NCBI GenBank assembly: GCA_963836005.1
Contig: CAWIHS010000002.1
Span: forward strand, 310,001-374,000
Source of the DNA: CAWIHS01 sp963836005
GTDB lineage: Bacteria > Pseudomonadota > Gammaproteobacteria > GRL18
Direction: 5' to 3'
Length of the DNA stretch: 64,000 nucleotides
Positions 1-8,045 of the stretch are shown here, in pieces (position 1 is the stretch's first letter; each line of letters begins with the position of its first letter). A program made the position numbers and the translations under genes. The notes beneath the pieces are model-generated. The model saw nothing but the letters and a program-made list of their open reading frames with translations, was not told where the DNA came from and searched no databases.

Positions 1-384
1 TAATTTTACATCACCATTTTTATACTTGACAGCCTTTGCGCGCAACATCAGGTGAGGAAAATCAATATTCCACTCATGCGGAGGTGTATAGGGACACTTG
101 GTCATATAACATAGATCGCAGAGGTAACATTCGTCTACGACTTTCCAGTAGTCCGGTTTGGCAACGCCATCAACTTCAAATGTCTCTGATTCATCAACCA
201 GATCAAACAGCGTGGGAAAAGAGTTACACAGGCTGACACAGCGTCGACAACCATGACAGAGATCAAACACCCGTTCCAGTTCATTGAACAATGAATCATT
301 ATTATAATAATCAGGTTCTTTCCAGTTTATCGGGTTTCTGGTTGGGGCCTCCAGATTTCCTTCCTTAATAACGGCCATAGCCAT
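1..384 (-). CDS. Fe-S (heterodisulfide reductase/GlpC-like) protein, 3' end cut by window
   Basis: The reverse strand is open for 128 codons from an ATG at 384 to the window edge, so the C-terminal part is missing. It carries two ferredoxin-type [4Fe-4S] motifs: CHGCRRCVSLC (Cys 43, 46, 49, 53) and CYLCDLCYMTKCP (Cys 86, 89, 92, 97). This layout matches the N-terminal dicluster domain of GlpC/HdrD-like proteins, which move electrons between a quinone or thiol partner and a second protein. It lies about 200 bp downstream of the rubrerythrin gene on the same strand, a pairing I know from other proteobacteria, so it may supply or take electrons in peroxide detoxification. Exact partner and substrate are unknown. 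Confidence 0.85.
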   Translation of the reverse strand, partial: MAMAVIKEGNLEAPTRNPINWKEPDYYNNDSLFNELERVFDLCHGCRRCVSLCNSFPTLFDLVDESETFEVDGVAKPDYWKVVDECYLCDLCYMTKCPYTPPHEWNIDFPHLMLRAKAVKYKNGDVKL

Positions 385-500
385 ATTCCTCTATAGAATT
401 AAATATAAAAAGCTTTTTTAAATCCATACTCAAACCGGTCTATTTCTAATGAATAAATCAGAAATATTGATTTAAAAGAACTATTCAATCATTTTAAGAT

Positions 501-545
501 TATGGTTCAACAGCAGAATATCTTTCATTTCAGTGTTGAACCATA
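501..545. repeat. Perfect 12-bp inverted repeat between rubrerythrin and Fe-S gene
   Basis: TATGGTTCAACA at 501-512 is matched exactly by its reverse complement at 534-545, with a 21-nt loop. It sits in the 198-bp gap between two co-oriented genes. In RNA it would form a strong hairpin without a following T-run, so it is more likely an mRNA processing or stability element, or a partial attenuator, than a classical terminator. Confidence 0.6.
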
Positions 546-582
546 GACTGTAAATTGCCTGCAGCACGATGCTCAGTGTTGC

Positions 583-996
583 TTACATAGCATCGAGTGC
601 TTTCTGGAAACGGTTCGCATGAGAACGTTCCGCCTTGGCCAGGGTTTCAAACCAGTCAGCAATCTCATCAAAACCTTCGTCACGGGCAGTTTTAGCCATA
701 CCAGGATACATATCGGTATACTCATGAGTTTCACCGGCAATCGCAGTCTTCAGATTTGCATCACTGCTGCCAAACGGTAAACCTGTGGCTGGATCACCGC
801 ATTGCTCCAGATATTCAAGGTGTCCATGAGCATGGCCGGTTTCACCTTCTGCAGTGGAACGAAAGACTGCCGCAACATCATTCTGGCCTTCGATATCAGC
901 TTTTCCAGCAAAATACAGATAACGACGGTTTGCCTGAGACTCGCCGGCAAAAGCATCCTTAAGACTTTGTTCAGTTTCACTACCTTTAAGTTCCAT
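583..996 (-). CDS. Rubrerythrin-family diiron protein without rubredoxin domain
   Basis: This 137-residue protein is a ferritin-like four-helix bundle. Diiron ligands are visible as E19 in AGESQANRRY, an ExxH pair in AEGETGHAH (E52, H55), an Ala-Gly-Glu motif near residue 87 (AIAGETHEY) and a last ExxH in KAERSHANRF near residue 122. Rubrerythrins reduce hydrogen peroxide at the diiron site. Classical family members are about 190 residues with a C-terminal rubredoxin; here that domain is absent and the protein ends right after the fourth helix, so electrons must come from another protein. The Fe-S protein encoded downstream is a good candidate. The ATG at 996 is supported by GGAGAA about 6 nt upstream. 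Confidence 0.93.
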   Translation of the reverse strand: MELKGSETEQSLKDAFAGESQANRRYLYFAGKADIEGQNDVAAVFRSTAEGETGHAHGHLEYLEQCGDPATGLPFGSSDANLKTAIAGETHEYTDMYPGMAKTARDEGFDEIADWFETLAKAERSHANRFQKALDAM

Positions 997-1223
997 AGAT
1001 ATTCTCCATTAGTTAAATAAATAAATAAAAACTTAACAGACCAGTATGGTTTGTAGTAAGCAGTATAGTCGGACATGCTTAATATCGCTAATAAAAAAAA
1101 TGAATATTTATAATAGAAAAAAACGATTGAAGACTTGCGCATAAATATACGCACACAAGTTGATACTGGTTAGTGTTCTTTTCAGATCAAAAAAAATAAA
1201 ATTACCATCCACTAATATTTTAT

Positions 1224-1366
1224 CATACATAGGTACTTAAGGAGAATCGGCTTTTTTGTAGAAGACATATGTTTTCTCCTGCATAATCTGCATTCACTGC
1301 ATCTCTGAGGGTCTACAGATACATGATTCTTTATGCGCATTTTTACCTTAGAACTAACCTATGAAT
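1224..1366. repeat. Dispersed repeat, family C, copy 1
   Basis: This roughly 140-bp stretch is similar, in inverted orientation, to 41973-42117. Shared blocks include GGAGAATCG, CTCCTGCATAATCTGCATT, CATGATTCTTTATGCGCAT (variant) and TTAGAACTAACCTATGAA. It fills most of the gap between the rubrerythrin gene (starting at 996) and the membrane protein gene at 1385. No coding capacity is seen. Its nature (decayed miniature element or intergenic repeat) is open. Confidence 0.65.
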
Positions 1367-1384
1367 ATTTAATAGAAAACAACT

Positions 1385-1957
1385 ATGTGTGTTGCCATAC
1401 CTTTTGGTCATCAGAATAAAAAGCATCGTTCCAGGTTCTGGAGCTTCATAAGCTCTTCCCCTCTCAGACTGCTCGGAACTGCTGCTTTGTTTCAGGCTAT
1501 CGTGCTGGGATTGTTCTGGCTGGCAACTAAACTGCTACTGCTTGATCCAGCCAGGCTGTCGTTGAATGTTGCTAACATTACCCTTTATATCAGCTTATTC
1601 GGCGTCTTTATAATGCTGATATCAGGTCTGCTCATGAGTCATTATCCGCAATGGATGGGCCAGAGTGAGATCGAATATCTGCATTATGCCGGCCTGTTCT
1701 TTGGTGCTAATTTCAGCCTGCTGCTTTTCTATGCCGGAGTGTTTTTTAGTCATAAACTGATCATCAGCTCATTGCTGCTCTATCTTGCAGTTCTTATCTT
1801 TGCCTTTAAACCCCTGTACTGGATTGGATCCTGGGCCGACAGACGCCATAAACCGCTTGCCCTGCTGGTTAATTGCAGTCTTGCCATAAAGCTTCTAATG
1901 CTTACAGGCTTTGTTGTGTTTTTAGTGCAGCTTGCACTCGGCAGGGCGCTGCCTTAA
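1385..1957 (+). CDS. Integral membrane protein resembling the N-terminal part of NnrS
   Basis: The 190-residue product has five or six hydrophobic segments, starting with PLRLLGTAALFQAIVLGLF near residue 27. The segment LLMSHYPQWMGQ near residue 80 resembles the conserved region after the third helix of NnrS proteins (heme- and copper-containing membrane proteins linked to nitric oxide stress), followed by a helix as in that family. NnrS proteins have about 400 residues and 12 helices, so this would be roughly half. Whether it is a truncated paralogue or a distinct short family cannot be told from the sequence. It stands alone between a repeat and a convergent operon. Confidence 0.5.
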   Translation: MCVAIPFGHQNKKHRSRFWSFISSSPLRLLGTAALFQAIVLGLFWLATKLLLLDPARLSLNVANITLYISLFGVFIMLISGLLMSHYPQWMGQSEIEYLHYAGLFFGANFSLLLFYAGVFFSHKLIISSLLLYLAVLIFAFKPLYWIGSWADRRHKPLALLVNCSLAIKLLMLTGFVVFLVQLALGRALP

Positions 1958-2084
1958 ATGTTATCTCGAGTTCAGGTTTGTCAGGATAGCTCTAAGCATC
2001 TTAGCTTTGTTACCTCCCCTAGAGACTGCACGATTTGAGTAATTTTTCACGCTTGCATGAGGGAGCGTTCTACGCAGACCAGGT

Positions 2085-3077
2085 TCAGGCCCAGAAGCTG
2101 TAGGTTCGTTCTACTAGCCAGAATGCGGAGGTAGCGCCGATAAAATATGCTGCTGTGAATGTAGCCTGGCGCAGCGAAGCCTGCTTTAGCAGATGGCGCA
2201 TGGCCCAGCCTATGCTGACCACCACGGTAACAAAAATCAGCTGGCCAAGTTCAACACCGACATTGAAAAACAACAGCGCCAGCGGAATAGAGTGTTCGGG
2301 CAGGCCGATTTCAGCCAGCGCGCCGGCAAAACCAAAACCGTGCAGCAAACCAAAAATAAACGCCACCAGCCATGGATAACGTTCTGCCAATCCCTGCCGC
2401 CCCTGTAATCCATGTACGATTTCTGTGGCCAGAAAAAGGATACTCAGCGCAATAACAGCCTCCACAGGTGCCTGCGGAACATGCACGTAACCCAGGGTGG
2501 CCGCCGCCAGGGTGATACTATGGGCCAGAGTGAATGCGGTAATGGTACCGACCAGGCGCCGCCATCCTTTAACAATCAACAACAGCGCGAACACGAACAA
2601 CAAGTGATCCACCCCCAGAAGGATGTGTTCGATACCCAGCCCGGTATAGATGCGGATCACATCCAGTGCTGACGTCTTCTCAGGTACCTGAAAACCGGTC
2701 TCGCCGGGCGTTAATCTGAACATCTGCGCGGTATGATTTTGCGCTGCGATTCTGACCAGTACATCGGTCGAGGTGTTTTCGAGTCCATTGACGGCAATGT
2801 GTTGTCCTGTCAGACCGTTTTCGCACTTTACCGACCACTGGCTGATCATGGCGCCTGCCACTGCAGCACTGCTATGAGGGGTAAGATCAATGCACGATGA
2901 AGGCAGTCCAGGCTGCAGGCTCAGCACGCTATCGCCTTTCATGGGTAGCTTCCACTTGACGCTGTAGACAGTTCCATCAGCAGTTTTAAGTTCCAGGTAA
3001 CCTGGCCGCACTTCATCAGCAGAAACTGAACTGAGTATTACCAGCAGCAGCAATAAAACCGCAATATTATGTCGCAT
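2085..3077 (-). CDS. HupE/UreJ-family membrane protein
   Basis: The 330-residue protein begins with a signal peptide (residues 1-20, ending VSADE) and a soluble extracytoplasmic domain of about 110 residues. Six or seven membrane helices follow from about residue 145. The helix region holds the family signature GIEHILLGVDHLLFVFALLL, then FTLAHSITLA and FGLLHGFGFAG, with conserved His and Asp residues that probably bind metal. HupE and UreJ proteins are linked to nickel supply for hydrogenase and urease, but this longer form occurs without those enzymes, so the transported ion is uncertain. It follows the PpiC-type isomerase gene by 2 bp on the same strand, so the two are very likely co-transcribed; the isomerase may fold the exported domain. 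Confidence 0.85.
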   Translation of the reverse strand: MRHNIAVLLLLLVILSSVSADEVRPGYLELKTADGTVYSVKWKLPMKGDSVLSLQPGLPSSCIDLTPHSSAAVAGAMISQWSVKCENGLTGQHIAVNGLENTSTDVLVRIAAQNHTAQMFRLTPGETGFQVPEKTSALDVIRIYTGLGIEHILLGVDHLLFVFALLLIVKGWRRLVGTITAFTLAHSITLAAATLGYVHVPQAPVEAVIALSILFLATEIVHGLQGRQGLAERYPWLVAFIFGLLHGFGFAGALAEIGLPEHSIPLALLFFNVGVELGQLIFVTVVVSIGWAMRHLLKQASLRQATFTAAYFIGATSAFWLVERTYSFWA

Positions 3078-3079
3078 GA

Positions 3080-3949
3080 CTATTTCCTGCTGACTGCTTG
3101 CGTCACTGCAGAAGCCGGCTGCTCAATAACAATATCATAGCGTTTAAGCAGCTCATCAAAAAGTGCTTCGTTGGCCTTGTGGCGCTGTTCAACCTGCCAT
3201 TCTTCACGTACTTTATCACGCACCTGCTCCAGTTCCCGCGGGACCGCATCGCTACGTGATTTAATATGCACCAAATGCAGGCCATAGCCTGATTTTACCG
3301 GTCCGATCCAATGGCCTACAGGCAGCCTGAATAGCTGTTGTGCAAACTCCTTACCAAATTGTCTCGCGACCAGGTATTCTGTCAGATCATTAAATTCATA
3401 ACCACCCAGAAAAGGATCGCCGGCAGTGCTGATATCTGTATCAGCAGGGGATTGCTGTAATTGCTGCATCAGGGCGCTGGCATTATCCTGAACGTGCTCA
3501 CCCCGTTTATCCGCATTGAAGTAAATTTGAGCAAAACTGATCCGCCCTGGCAGCACAAATTTTTCTGTATGAGCGTCAAGGTAGGCTTTTAGCTGAGCAT
3601 CGCTCGGCTCAGCCAGGGTTGCCAGATCATTGGAAATAAACTCCATTTTCTGCGCCATGCGCCGACGCACCACACTGTCATCCTTATCCAGTCCCATCGC
3701 CAGTGCTTCACGATAGAGTATTTCCTCACGCACCTGCTGCTGTATCAGTCCCTGTAATTCCTGCTGAGTCGGCAGCCGCTGCCACTTCCGCTGCCACAGA
3801 TTGATGATTCGATCGATATCGGATTCGCTGATCACAATGCGATGAGGCTCTTCGCCAGCATCATCTGCCTGCAGCCCATAGAGCAAAAACAGCCCTGCGC
3901 CAATCAATAAAAAATGCAGCAACGGATCTTGTAACCATTTTTTTAACAA
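3080..3949 (-). CDS. Membrane-anchored parvulin-type peptidylprolyl isomerase
   Basis: This 289-residue protein has one N-terminal membrane anchor (residues 8-26) that would place the rest in the periplasm. A SurA/PrsA-type chaperone region rich in charged helices spans about 40-130, including a VREEILYREALAMGL segment. A PpiC rotamase domain follows from about 135 to 235, with FLGGYEFNDL and the typical GPVKSGYGLHLVHI ending. Such proteins help fold exported proteins by isomerising X-Pro bonds. It is the first gene of a two-gene operon with the HupE-like protein. Confidence 0.88.
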   Translation of the reverse strand: MLKKWLQDPLLHFLLIGAGLFLLYGLQADDAGEEPHRIVISESDIDRIINLWQRKWQRLPTQQELQGLIQQQVREEILYREALAMGLDKDDSVVRRRMAQKMEFISNDLATLAEPSDAQLKAYLDAHTEKFVLPGRISFAQIYFNADKRGEHVQDNASALMQQLQQSPADTDISTAGDPFLGGYEFNDLTEYLVARQFGKEFAQQLFRLPVGHWIGPVKSGYGLHLVHIKSRSDAVPRELEQVRDKVREEWQVEQRHKANEALFDELLKRYDIVIEQPASAVTQAVSRK

Positions 3950-4644
3950 CTGTTATCTCCGGATGACATGTTTAGCGTAAAGCAGATAGGGAAAGCATGG
4001 ATTGGACAAATAAGTAAAAAATCTCAACCGAGGATTTTAATCGTTATCTTTATTTCCTTCAAGCAGCAGATATCGCCATTGGAGCAAGGATGACATTAAT
4101 ATCTTGCCTGTTCCTTCGAAGACACGTAGTTTTTTCACCAGAGAGTCATGAGGCCATCAATGGACGGGAGGCACGCTTGCTTGTATATGACAGTCCTGCC
4201 TGGCACGGACGCATAGTACGCCATTGATTGAGATTCCCGCCCTCTTCCAGTTGTTTCTAATAATAATCTTCATTAACCTAAAATCCCTGCCAGGTCTATA
4301 TTATAACGCTTTTTTCTATATCACTACAGTTTTACTAAAGAATTTAATCAAATAATTCAATCTGTTACGGTTTGATTAATATTATGTGTTTGTTTGTGTA
4401 TTAAGAGGCAGCAATAGCCGATGGCTAACTAGCAAAACAGCGATATATGCAATCCGCCGCATGTATTTCGATCTCTCAGATACAAGTATATGCATCAGTC
4501 TACATGAATTTTTAATTGATCTGGCTTGGTTTGATAATCAGGATTTCTGGTCTCACAGAAGGCATAAGATCACTCGCATTGCAAAATGCATTTGAATGTC
4601 TGGAGTTGGCCATAGTTCATTCATTGCAGATAGGTAAAAATTAG
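3950..4644. other. Non-coding stretch with no recognised gene
   Basis: About 700 bp of mostly AT-rich sequence separates the isomerase gene from the repeat at 4645. I see a loose inverted repeat (ATCAATGGACG near 4154 against CGCCATTGAT near 4219). A 69-codon open frame at 4386-4595 has no ribosome binding site and no protein-like pattern. The tract may be decayed sequence. Confidence 0.5.
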
Positions 4645-4967
4645 GTAACTATTCAGCGTATTTTAGATTTATACGTAAGTTCTTGATATCAGGTGTTTGC
4701 GTAAGGCAGATAATTGCTCCTGTATAATCTGCATTCCCTACATGACCACCATGGATGGTGGAAATGCATGCGAGAGGCAGGAGCCGAAGTCGTCCCTGTA
4801 GGTCAAGTGTATGTGGCATGGATGCCACATTCAAGCCTACGACATACATGGAAGTATAAGTGCCGTGGGAGGCAGGAAGCCGGGAACGACCATGGACGTA
4901 TTTACGGCGTCTTCTGGAGCAAATTTCTGGTGTCAAGGACTTTTTCAAAATTACGCTTCTAAGTAAC
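4645..4967. mobile_element. IS66-type miniature element carrying an inserted block
   Basis: The left end GTAACTATTCAGCGTATTTT is nearly identical to the ends of the elements at 54921-55033 and 9406-9579. The right end is a decayed inverse copy ending AAGTAAC. The outer parts (4645-4720 and about 4926-4967) align with the whole 113-bp element at 54921-55033. The middle, about 205 bp, is an insertion with two palindromes, CCACCATGGATGGTGG (4746-4761) and ATGTGGCATGGATGCCACAT (4811-4830). The flanking 8-mers do not match, so any target duplication has been lost. No transposase is encoded. Confidence 0.7.
4728..4810. repeat. Repeat block shared with 8777-8859
   Basis: Inside the element at 4645-4967, this block aligns with 8777-8859. 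Common features are CTGCATT, ATGACCA, GATGGTGGAAAT, CATGCGA and AGGCAGGAG followed by CGAAGTCGTC. The two copies differ mainly by transitions. The block contains one of the CATGGATG-core hairpins and has no open reading frame of note. Confidence 0.7.
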
Positions 4968-5089
4968 AAAAATATAAGTCTTTGAATTTTATATGTTTGT
5001 AACTTTTTGATGGTTAGCCTTCCTGCGGCTTGATTTGCTGAATAGTTACAAAATTAGCTTAAAAATGTCAAAAATAAGCGGTTACACTT

Positions 5090-5635
5090 TCATTGTGATT
5101 TTAATGAGTCACGTATATCTTGCTGTAAATCATATAATGATGAATTACTGACCATTCCTAATTTAGTCATTGGCCTTTCCAGCGCCACTATAAGCAATAA
5201 AACTAGAGAAAATGCCATAGATACAGCTAGAAGACTAATAATGAAACGATTCCGACTAGCTAGGCCAGCATCATAACCGGCCACTATCATTGCTGTTATT
5301 AATAGATCGTATAATAAATACCAGTAGACTGCTGGCATTCGATGTTCAAGTCCGACAGTTATCCTTGATTGATGCATATCAATCATATCATTTAGTGCTT
5401 GCAAAAAGAGAGAAGATAATGCTGATGGGTTTTGTTTTGCATTTTTGACAGCATTAGACCATAGCTGACTTTGTAAGTTTTCAGAAGCTTTTATTGCTTG
5501 TTCCAGATCATGATATACAGATTCCGATGACTTTAGGCGGATATCTACATATTTCAAAATCATATGTTTTATTTCTGTAGGATCTGGTGTTTCGTAGATA
5601 AATGACTCAGAACGATGAAAAAACACAAATTTCAA
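5090..5635 (-). CDS. DUF4239-like membrane protein, N-terminally truncated
   Basis: The 181-residue product has a helical soluble part (residues 30-110) and two membrane helices (about 125-145 and 150-170). The pattern LQSQLWSNAV followed by LFLQALNDMIDMHQSR resembles the conserved core of DUF4239 proteins, which are distantly bestrophin-like. Full members have about 250 residues with two extra N-terminal helices that are missing here. The sequence immediately upstream belongs to another truncated gene (phospholipase D), so the 5' part was probably lost in a rearrangement. An ATG is present, so a short protein could still be made. Confidence 0.55.
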   Translation of the reverse strand: MKFVFFHRSESFIYETPDPTEIKHMILKYVDIRLKSSESVYHDLEQAIKASENLQSQLWSNAVKNAKQNPSALSSLFLQALNDMIDMHQSRITVGLEHRMPAVYWYLLYDLLITAMIVAGYDAGLASRNRFIISLLAVSMAFSLVLLLIVALERPMTKLGMVSNSSLYDLQQDIRDSLKSQ

Positions 5636-5669
5636 TTTTTTCTTTCTTATTCCAATTTAATGTTCCTTA

Positions 5670-6437
5670 TTACAGCTGCGACTCTACCGGAAGCATTTCA
5701 ATAAAGCCGGAAGTAAAACGCTGAAAAAAGGTAGACTTGGGATCCTTGTCATAAGGCACCTCAACGCCGTCTTCTATGGTGATCCAGACCAGGTTATCAT
5801 TTTCATCCGGTTGCAGGTGATAACTGTTTTTGGGCAGCACCCCTTCGTCCAAATAGGTCAGGACCTGTGCGGCCAGTTCGGGGCTTTCTACATACAGGCC
5901 GGCTTCGGTATTTAGATTGCCAGAGCGCGGGTCCAGGTTGAAACTGCCAATAAACAGGGTCTCATTGTCAAACGCCATGGCCTTGGTATGCAGACTGGCC
6001 ATGGACTTTCCGCTCCAGGTCTTTTTGATCACCTCTGAATCAGAACGCATTTCATAGATTTCTGCGCCAGCCTGCAACAATTGCTTGCGGTATTCCGCAT
6101 GTCCGGCGTGCGCGGCAAGCACATCGTTAGATGCCAGTGAATTGGTCATAATGCGTACCTTTACGCCTCGGTCGATCAGTTTTTTTACGTTCTCAACGCC
6201 TCTATCCCCAATCACAAAATAGGCCGATTCAATCGTTAATGACTCTTGTATCTTTTCCAGCTTTCTGCGAAAGGCCGCTAACACATCACACGCTTCATCC
6301 GTTGTCTTGATAGACGCCGGGTCATCCCACACAATTTTCCCGGGAGCCCAGATCATTACTTCTATCATTAAGGCCAGTTCTTTACGCAGTTGTTCCACTT
6401 CGACATCCAGGTCATAGGGGTAATCTCCTTGCGTCAT
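5670..6437 (-). pseudogene. Phospholipase D-family protein, C-terminal half only
   Basis: The 255-residue frame matches the second half of YmdC/cardiolipin-synthase-like phospholipase D proteins. It has the interdomain segment IVWDDPASI, the second-domain region YFVIGDRGVENVKKL, TNSLASNDV, and a complete second HKD motif: LHTKAMAFDNETLFIGSFNLD (H..K....D, about residues 149-156). The first HKD motif and about 240 N-terminal residues are absent. The active site needs one HKD motif from each half, so the product is unlikely to be catalytic by itself. An ATG at 6437 with a weak purine-rich stretch upstream follows the stop of the next remnant by 8 bp. I read it as a gene fragment. Confidence 0.75.
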
Positions 6438-6445
6438 TTTTTCTC

Positions 6446-6655
6446 TTATATGCCTAACTTTTTCTCCAGTTCCAAACCGCGTTTTAGTGCTTCGCGTGCA
6501 TATTCACCTGCCAGCATCTCCTTTTTCTTCAACTCAGAGAGATCGAGATTGCCGACATCCCAGAGGCCAAAATCGGCGAATTCGTCATCCGGCGAGAGAA
6601 AGCGGTGCGCTTCAATAACACCCTTTATCTGTGTCACTTCATAGGCCGGTTCCCT
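6446..6655 (-). pseudogene. C-terminal gene remnant of unknown family
   Basis: The frame is open from about 6655 (just after an in-frame TAA) to the stop at 6446. A GTG at 6637 could start a 63-residue peptide. The sequence is compositionally convincing protein: GVIEAHRFLSPDDEFADFGL, then an amphipathic helix ending REALKRGLELEKKLGI. I do not recognise the family with confidence; the C-terminal helix is patatin-like in flavour, but that is a guess. No full-length start is present and a stop cuts the upstream frame, so this is the tail of a lost gene next to the phospholipase D fragment. Confidence 0.5.
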
Positions 6656-6703
6656 TTACGGCGGCTTATGGGCAGGTCATTACTCCATGAATAACCAGCA
6701 TTT

Positions 6704-6719
6704 CCCACATCCATGTGGG
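6704..6719. repeat. Palindrome CCCACATCCATGTGGG
   Basis: A perfect stem of CCCACAT/ATGTGGG with a CC core is followed by TCAATAAATAC. The same tail (GGGTCAATAAAT) follows the related repeat at 8777-8870. It belongs to the set of short hairpins with a CATGGATG-like core scattered over the first 15 kb. Confidence 0.6.
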
Positions 6720-6881
6720 TCAATAAATACCTGACTGCAGGCACGATCTTATAAATACGCTGAGAAGTCACTAATTTGAAAGATAAAGGGTGATCATGAT
6801 TAACATCAATTCCAACTGTGTAATAAAATGCTAATATAGCCATCAATACAATATCAATGATATTAATCCCGAGGACTTTAC

Positions 6882-8045
6882 ATGCAAACCGGCCCACGCG
6901 AAATAGTTACCCCTTTCAGACCCATCCCTCTGGAAGTTCCGGAAGGAATGAAACCCAATGAATTTTTCAATAGTACCGAAAACCTGAAAGATCTGGTGAA
7001 TAATAATGGGCTCCTGAGCAACCCGGAAAACCTGCTCCTGTATCGCAAGGCACTGGGGCATAGTAATGAGTTTGACTGCTCGATCATTTACAACACCTCC
7101 AAATGCATCCTCAATCCTCTGGGCCGTCCGGTGCGGCGCACACAACTACCAGAACAAATCAAAAACGTCTGGAACCGAATGAATCAGATACTGATTGAAT
7201 ATATGCTGGAAAAACACCCGGATCCGTCGCAACATTTGGTGCTGGCCGGAGAAGCCAGCCTGGATGCCACTTGGCCGCTGACGTCCCCGGGAGTACCCAG
7301 TATCCGCATGCTGCATAATCATTTTATTGTCTTTAATATGCAGCAATTGCGTAGCTCAAAACTCGCCGATCCGCACAACCCTAACCTTACCGATGGCGGT
7401 CAGCACAGTTTATTTCAGGCGCATATGCGTGATGTGTATCGAAATTTTTTTGCTACGCTGGAATTAAAAATTCTTAAACCAGTCTCAAGTGATACTTCGA
7501 AGATTGGTTTAACAGGCTACCCACAGGGACTGCCCTGCTGGGAAATACAGGGCGGTGCTGAGTCTTTGAAGAGCATCTATTTCTGGAAAGAATATGATCT
7601 AATTCTGCAGGGATTTCTGGATTTTTACCGCACGTTCTTTACCCAGGTCTCTACACGCAATGCACCTATTCCGGAAAAAGTCTATTTTCCTGACCAGATA
7701 GACGAACATCTGCTGTATAACAATGAATTTCTATCCACGGCTAAAAAAGTACGTGATATGTGTATCAAAGATGCCAAATATGCCAATGCCATCCGCTGGC
7801 AGCCGGCCTTCAAACAGTTGATTTACCGCAATGACCAGGGCAAACTTATTGTCACTATCAGCCAGAATTCTATTGGTAATGCGATTACCGAACTGTTGGG
7901 GGTGGTCGTAAAAAGAACCCCTGATGCATCAGGCTACGAGGCTTCAGAGCCTGTTTTGATAGATAAGTTACTGGAAGTTCGTCAACGACTGACGCATGCG
8001 GATCTGGGCGATCCGATCAAAACTCAGTACTGGGGCGCAGATTAA
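6882..8045 (+). CDS. Conserved-looking hypothetical protein, 387 residues
   Basis: I do not recognise this protein. It has no signal peptide or membrane segment and looks like a globular cytoplasmic enzyme. Features that could be functional are an RMLHNHFIVFN segment near residue 142 (two His in an HxH pattern), QHSLFQAHMRDVYRNFF near 175, and an aromatic GYPQGLPCWEIQGG stretch near 212. The HxH pattern recalls nucleotidyl- or phosphoryl-transferases of the HIT type, but nothing else supports that. Codon use and length indicate a real gene. It starts at an ATG 226 bp downstream of the remnants. Its 3' end overlaps the convergent YkgJ-family gene by 4 bp. Confidence 0.7.
   Translation: MQTGPREIVTPFRPIPLEVPEGMKPNEFFNSTENLKDLVNNNGLLSNPENLLLYRKALGHSNEFDCSIIYNTSKCILNPLGRPVRRTQLPEQIKNVWNRMNQILIEYMLEKHPDPSQHLVLAGEASLDATWPLTSPGVPSIRMLHNHFIVFNMQQLRSSKLADPHNPNLTDGGQHSLFQAHMRDVYRNFFATLELKILKPVSSDTSKIGLTGYPQGLPCWEIQGGAESLKSIYFWKEYDLILQGFLDFYRTFFTQVSTRNAPIPEKVYFPDQIDEHLLYNNEFLSTAKKVRDMCIKDAKYANAIRWQPAFKQLIYRNDQGKLIVTISQNSIGNAITELLGVVVKRTPDASGYEASEPVLIDKLLEVRQRLTHADLGDPIKTQYWGAD

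Noticed and set aside
36..236. Plus-strand open frame of 66 codons
   Set aside because: It is antisense to the Fe-S protein, whose Cys motifs show that the minus strand is coding.
4386..4595. 69-codon open frame in the 4 kb gap
   Set aside because: No ribosome site, no family pattern and unusual composition; treated as chance.
4649..4969. Open frames on both strands across the repeat
   Set aside because: They run through the inverted ends of a miniature element and have no protein-like features.
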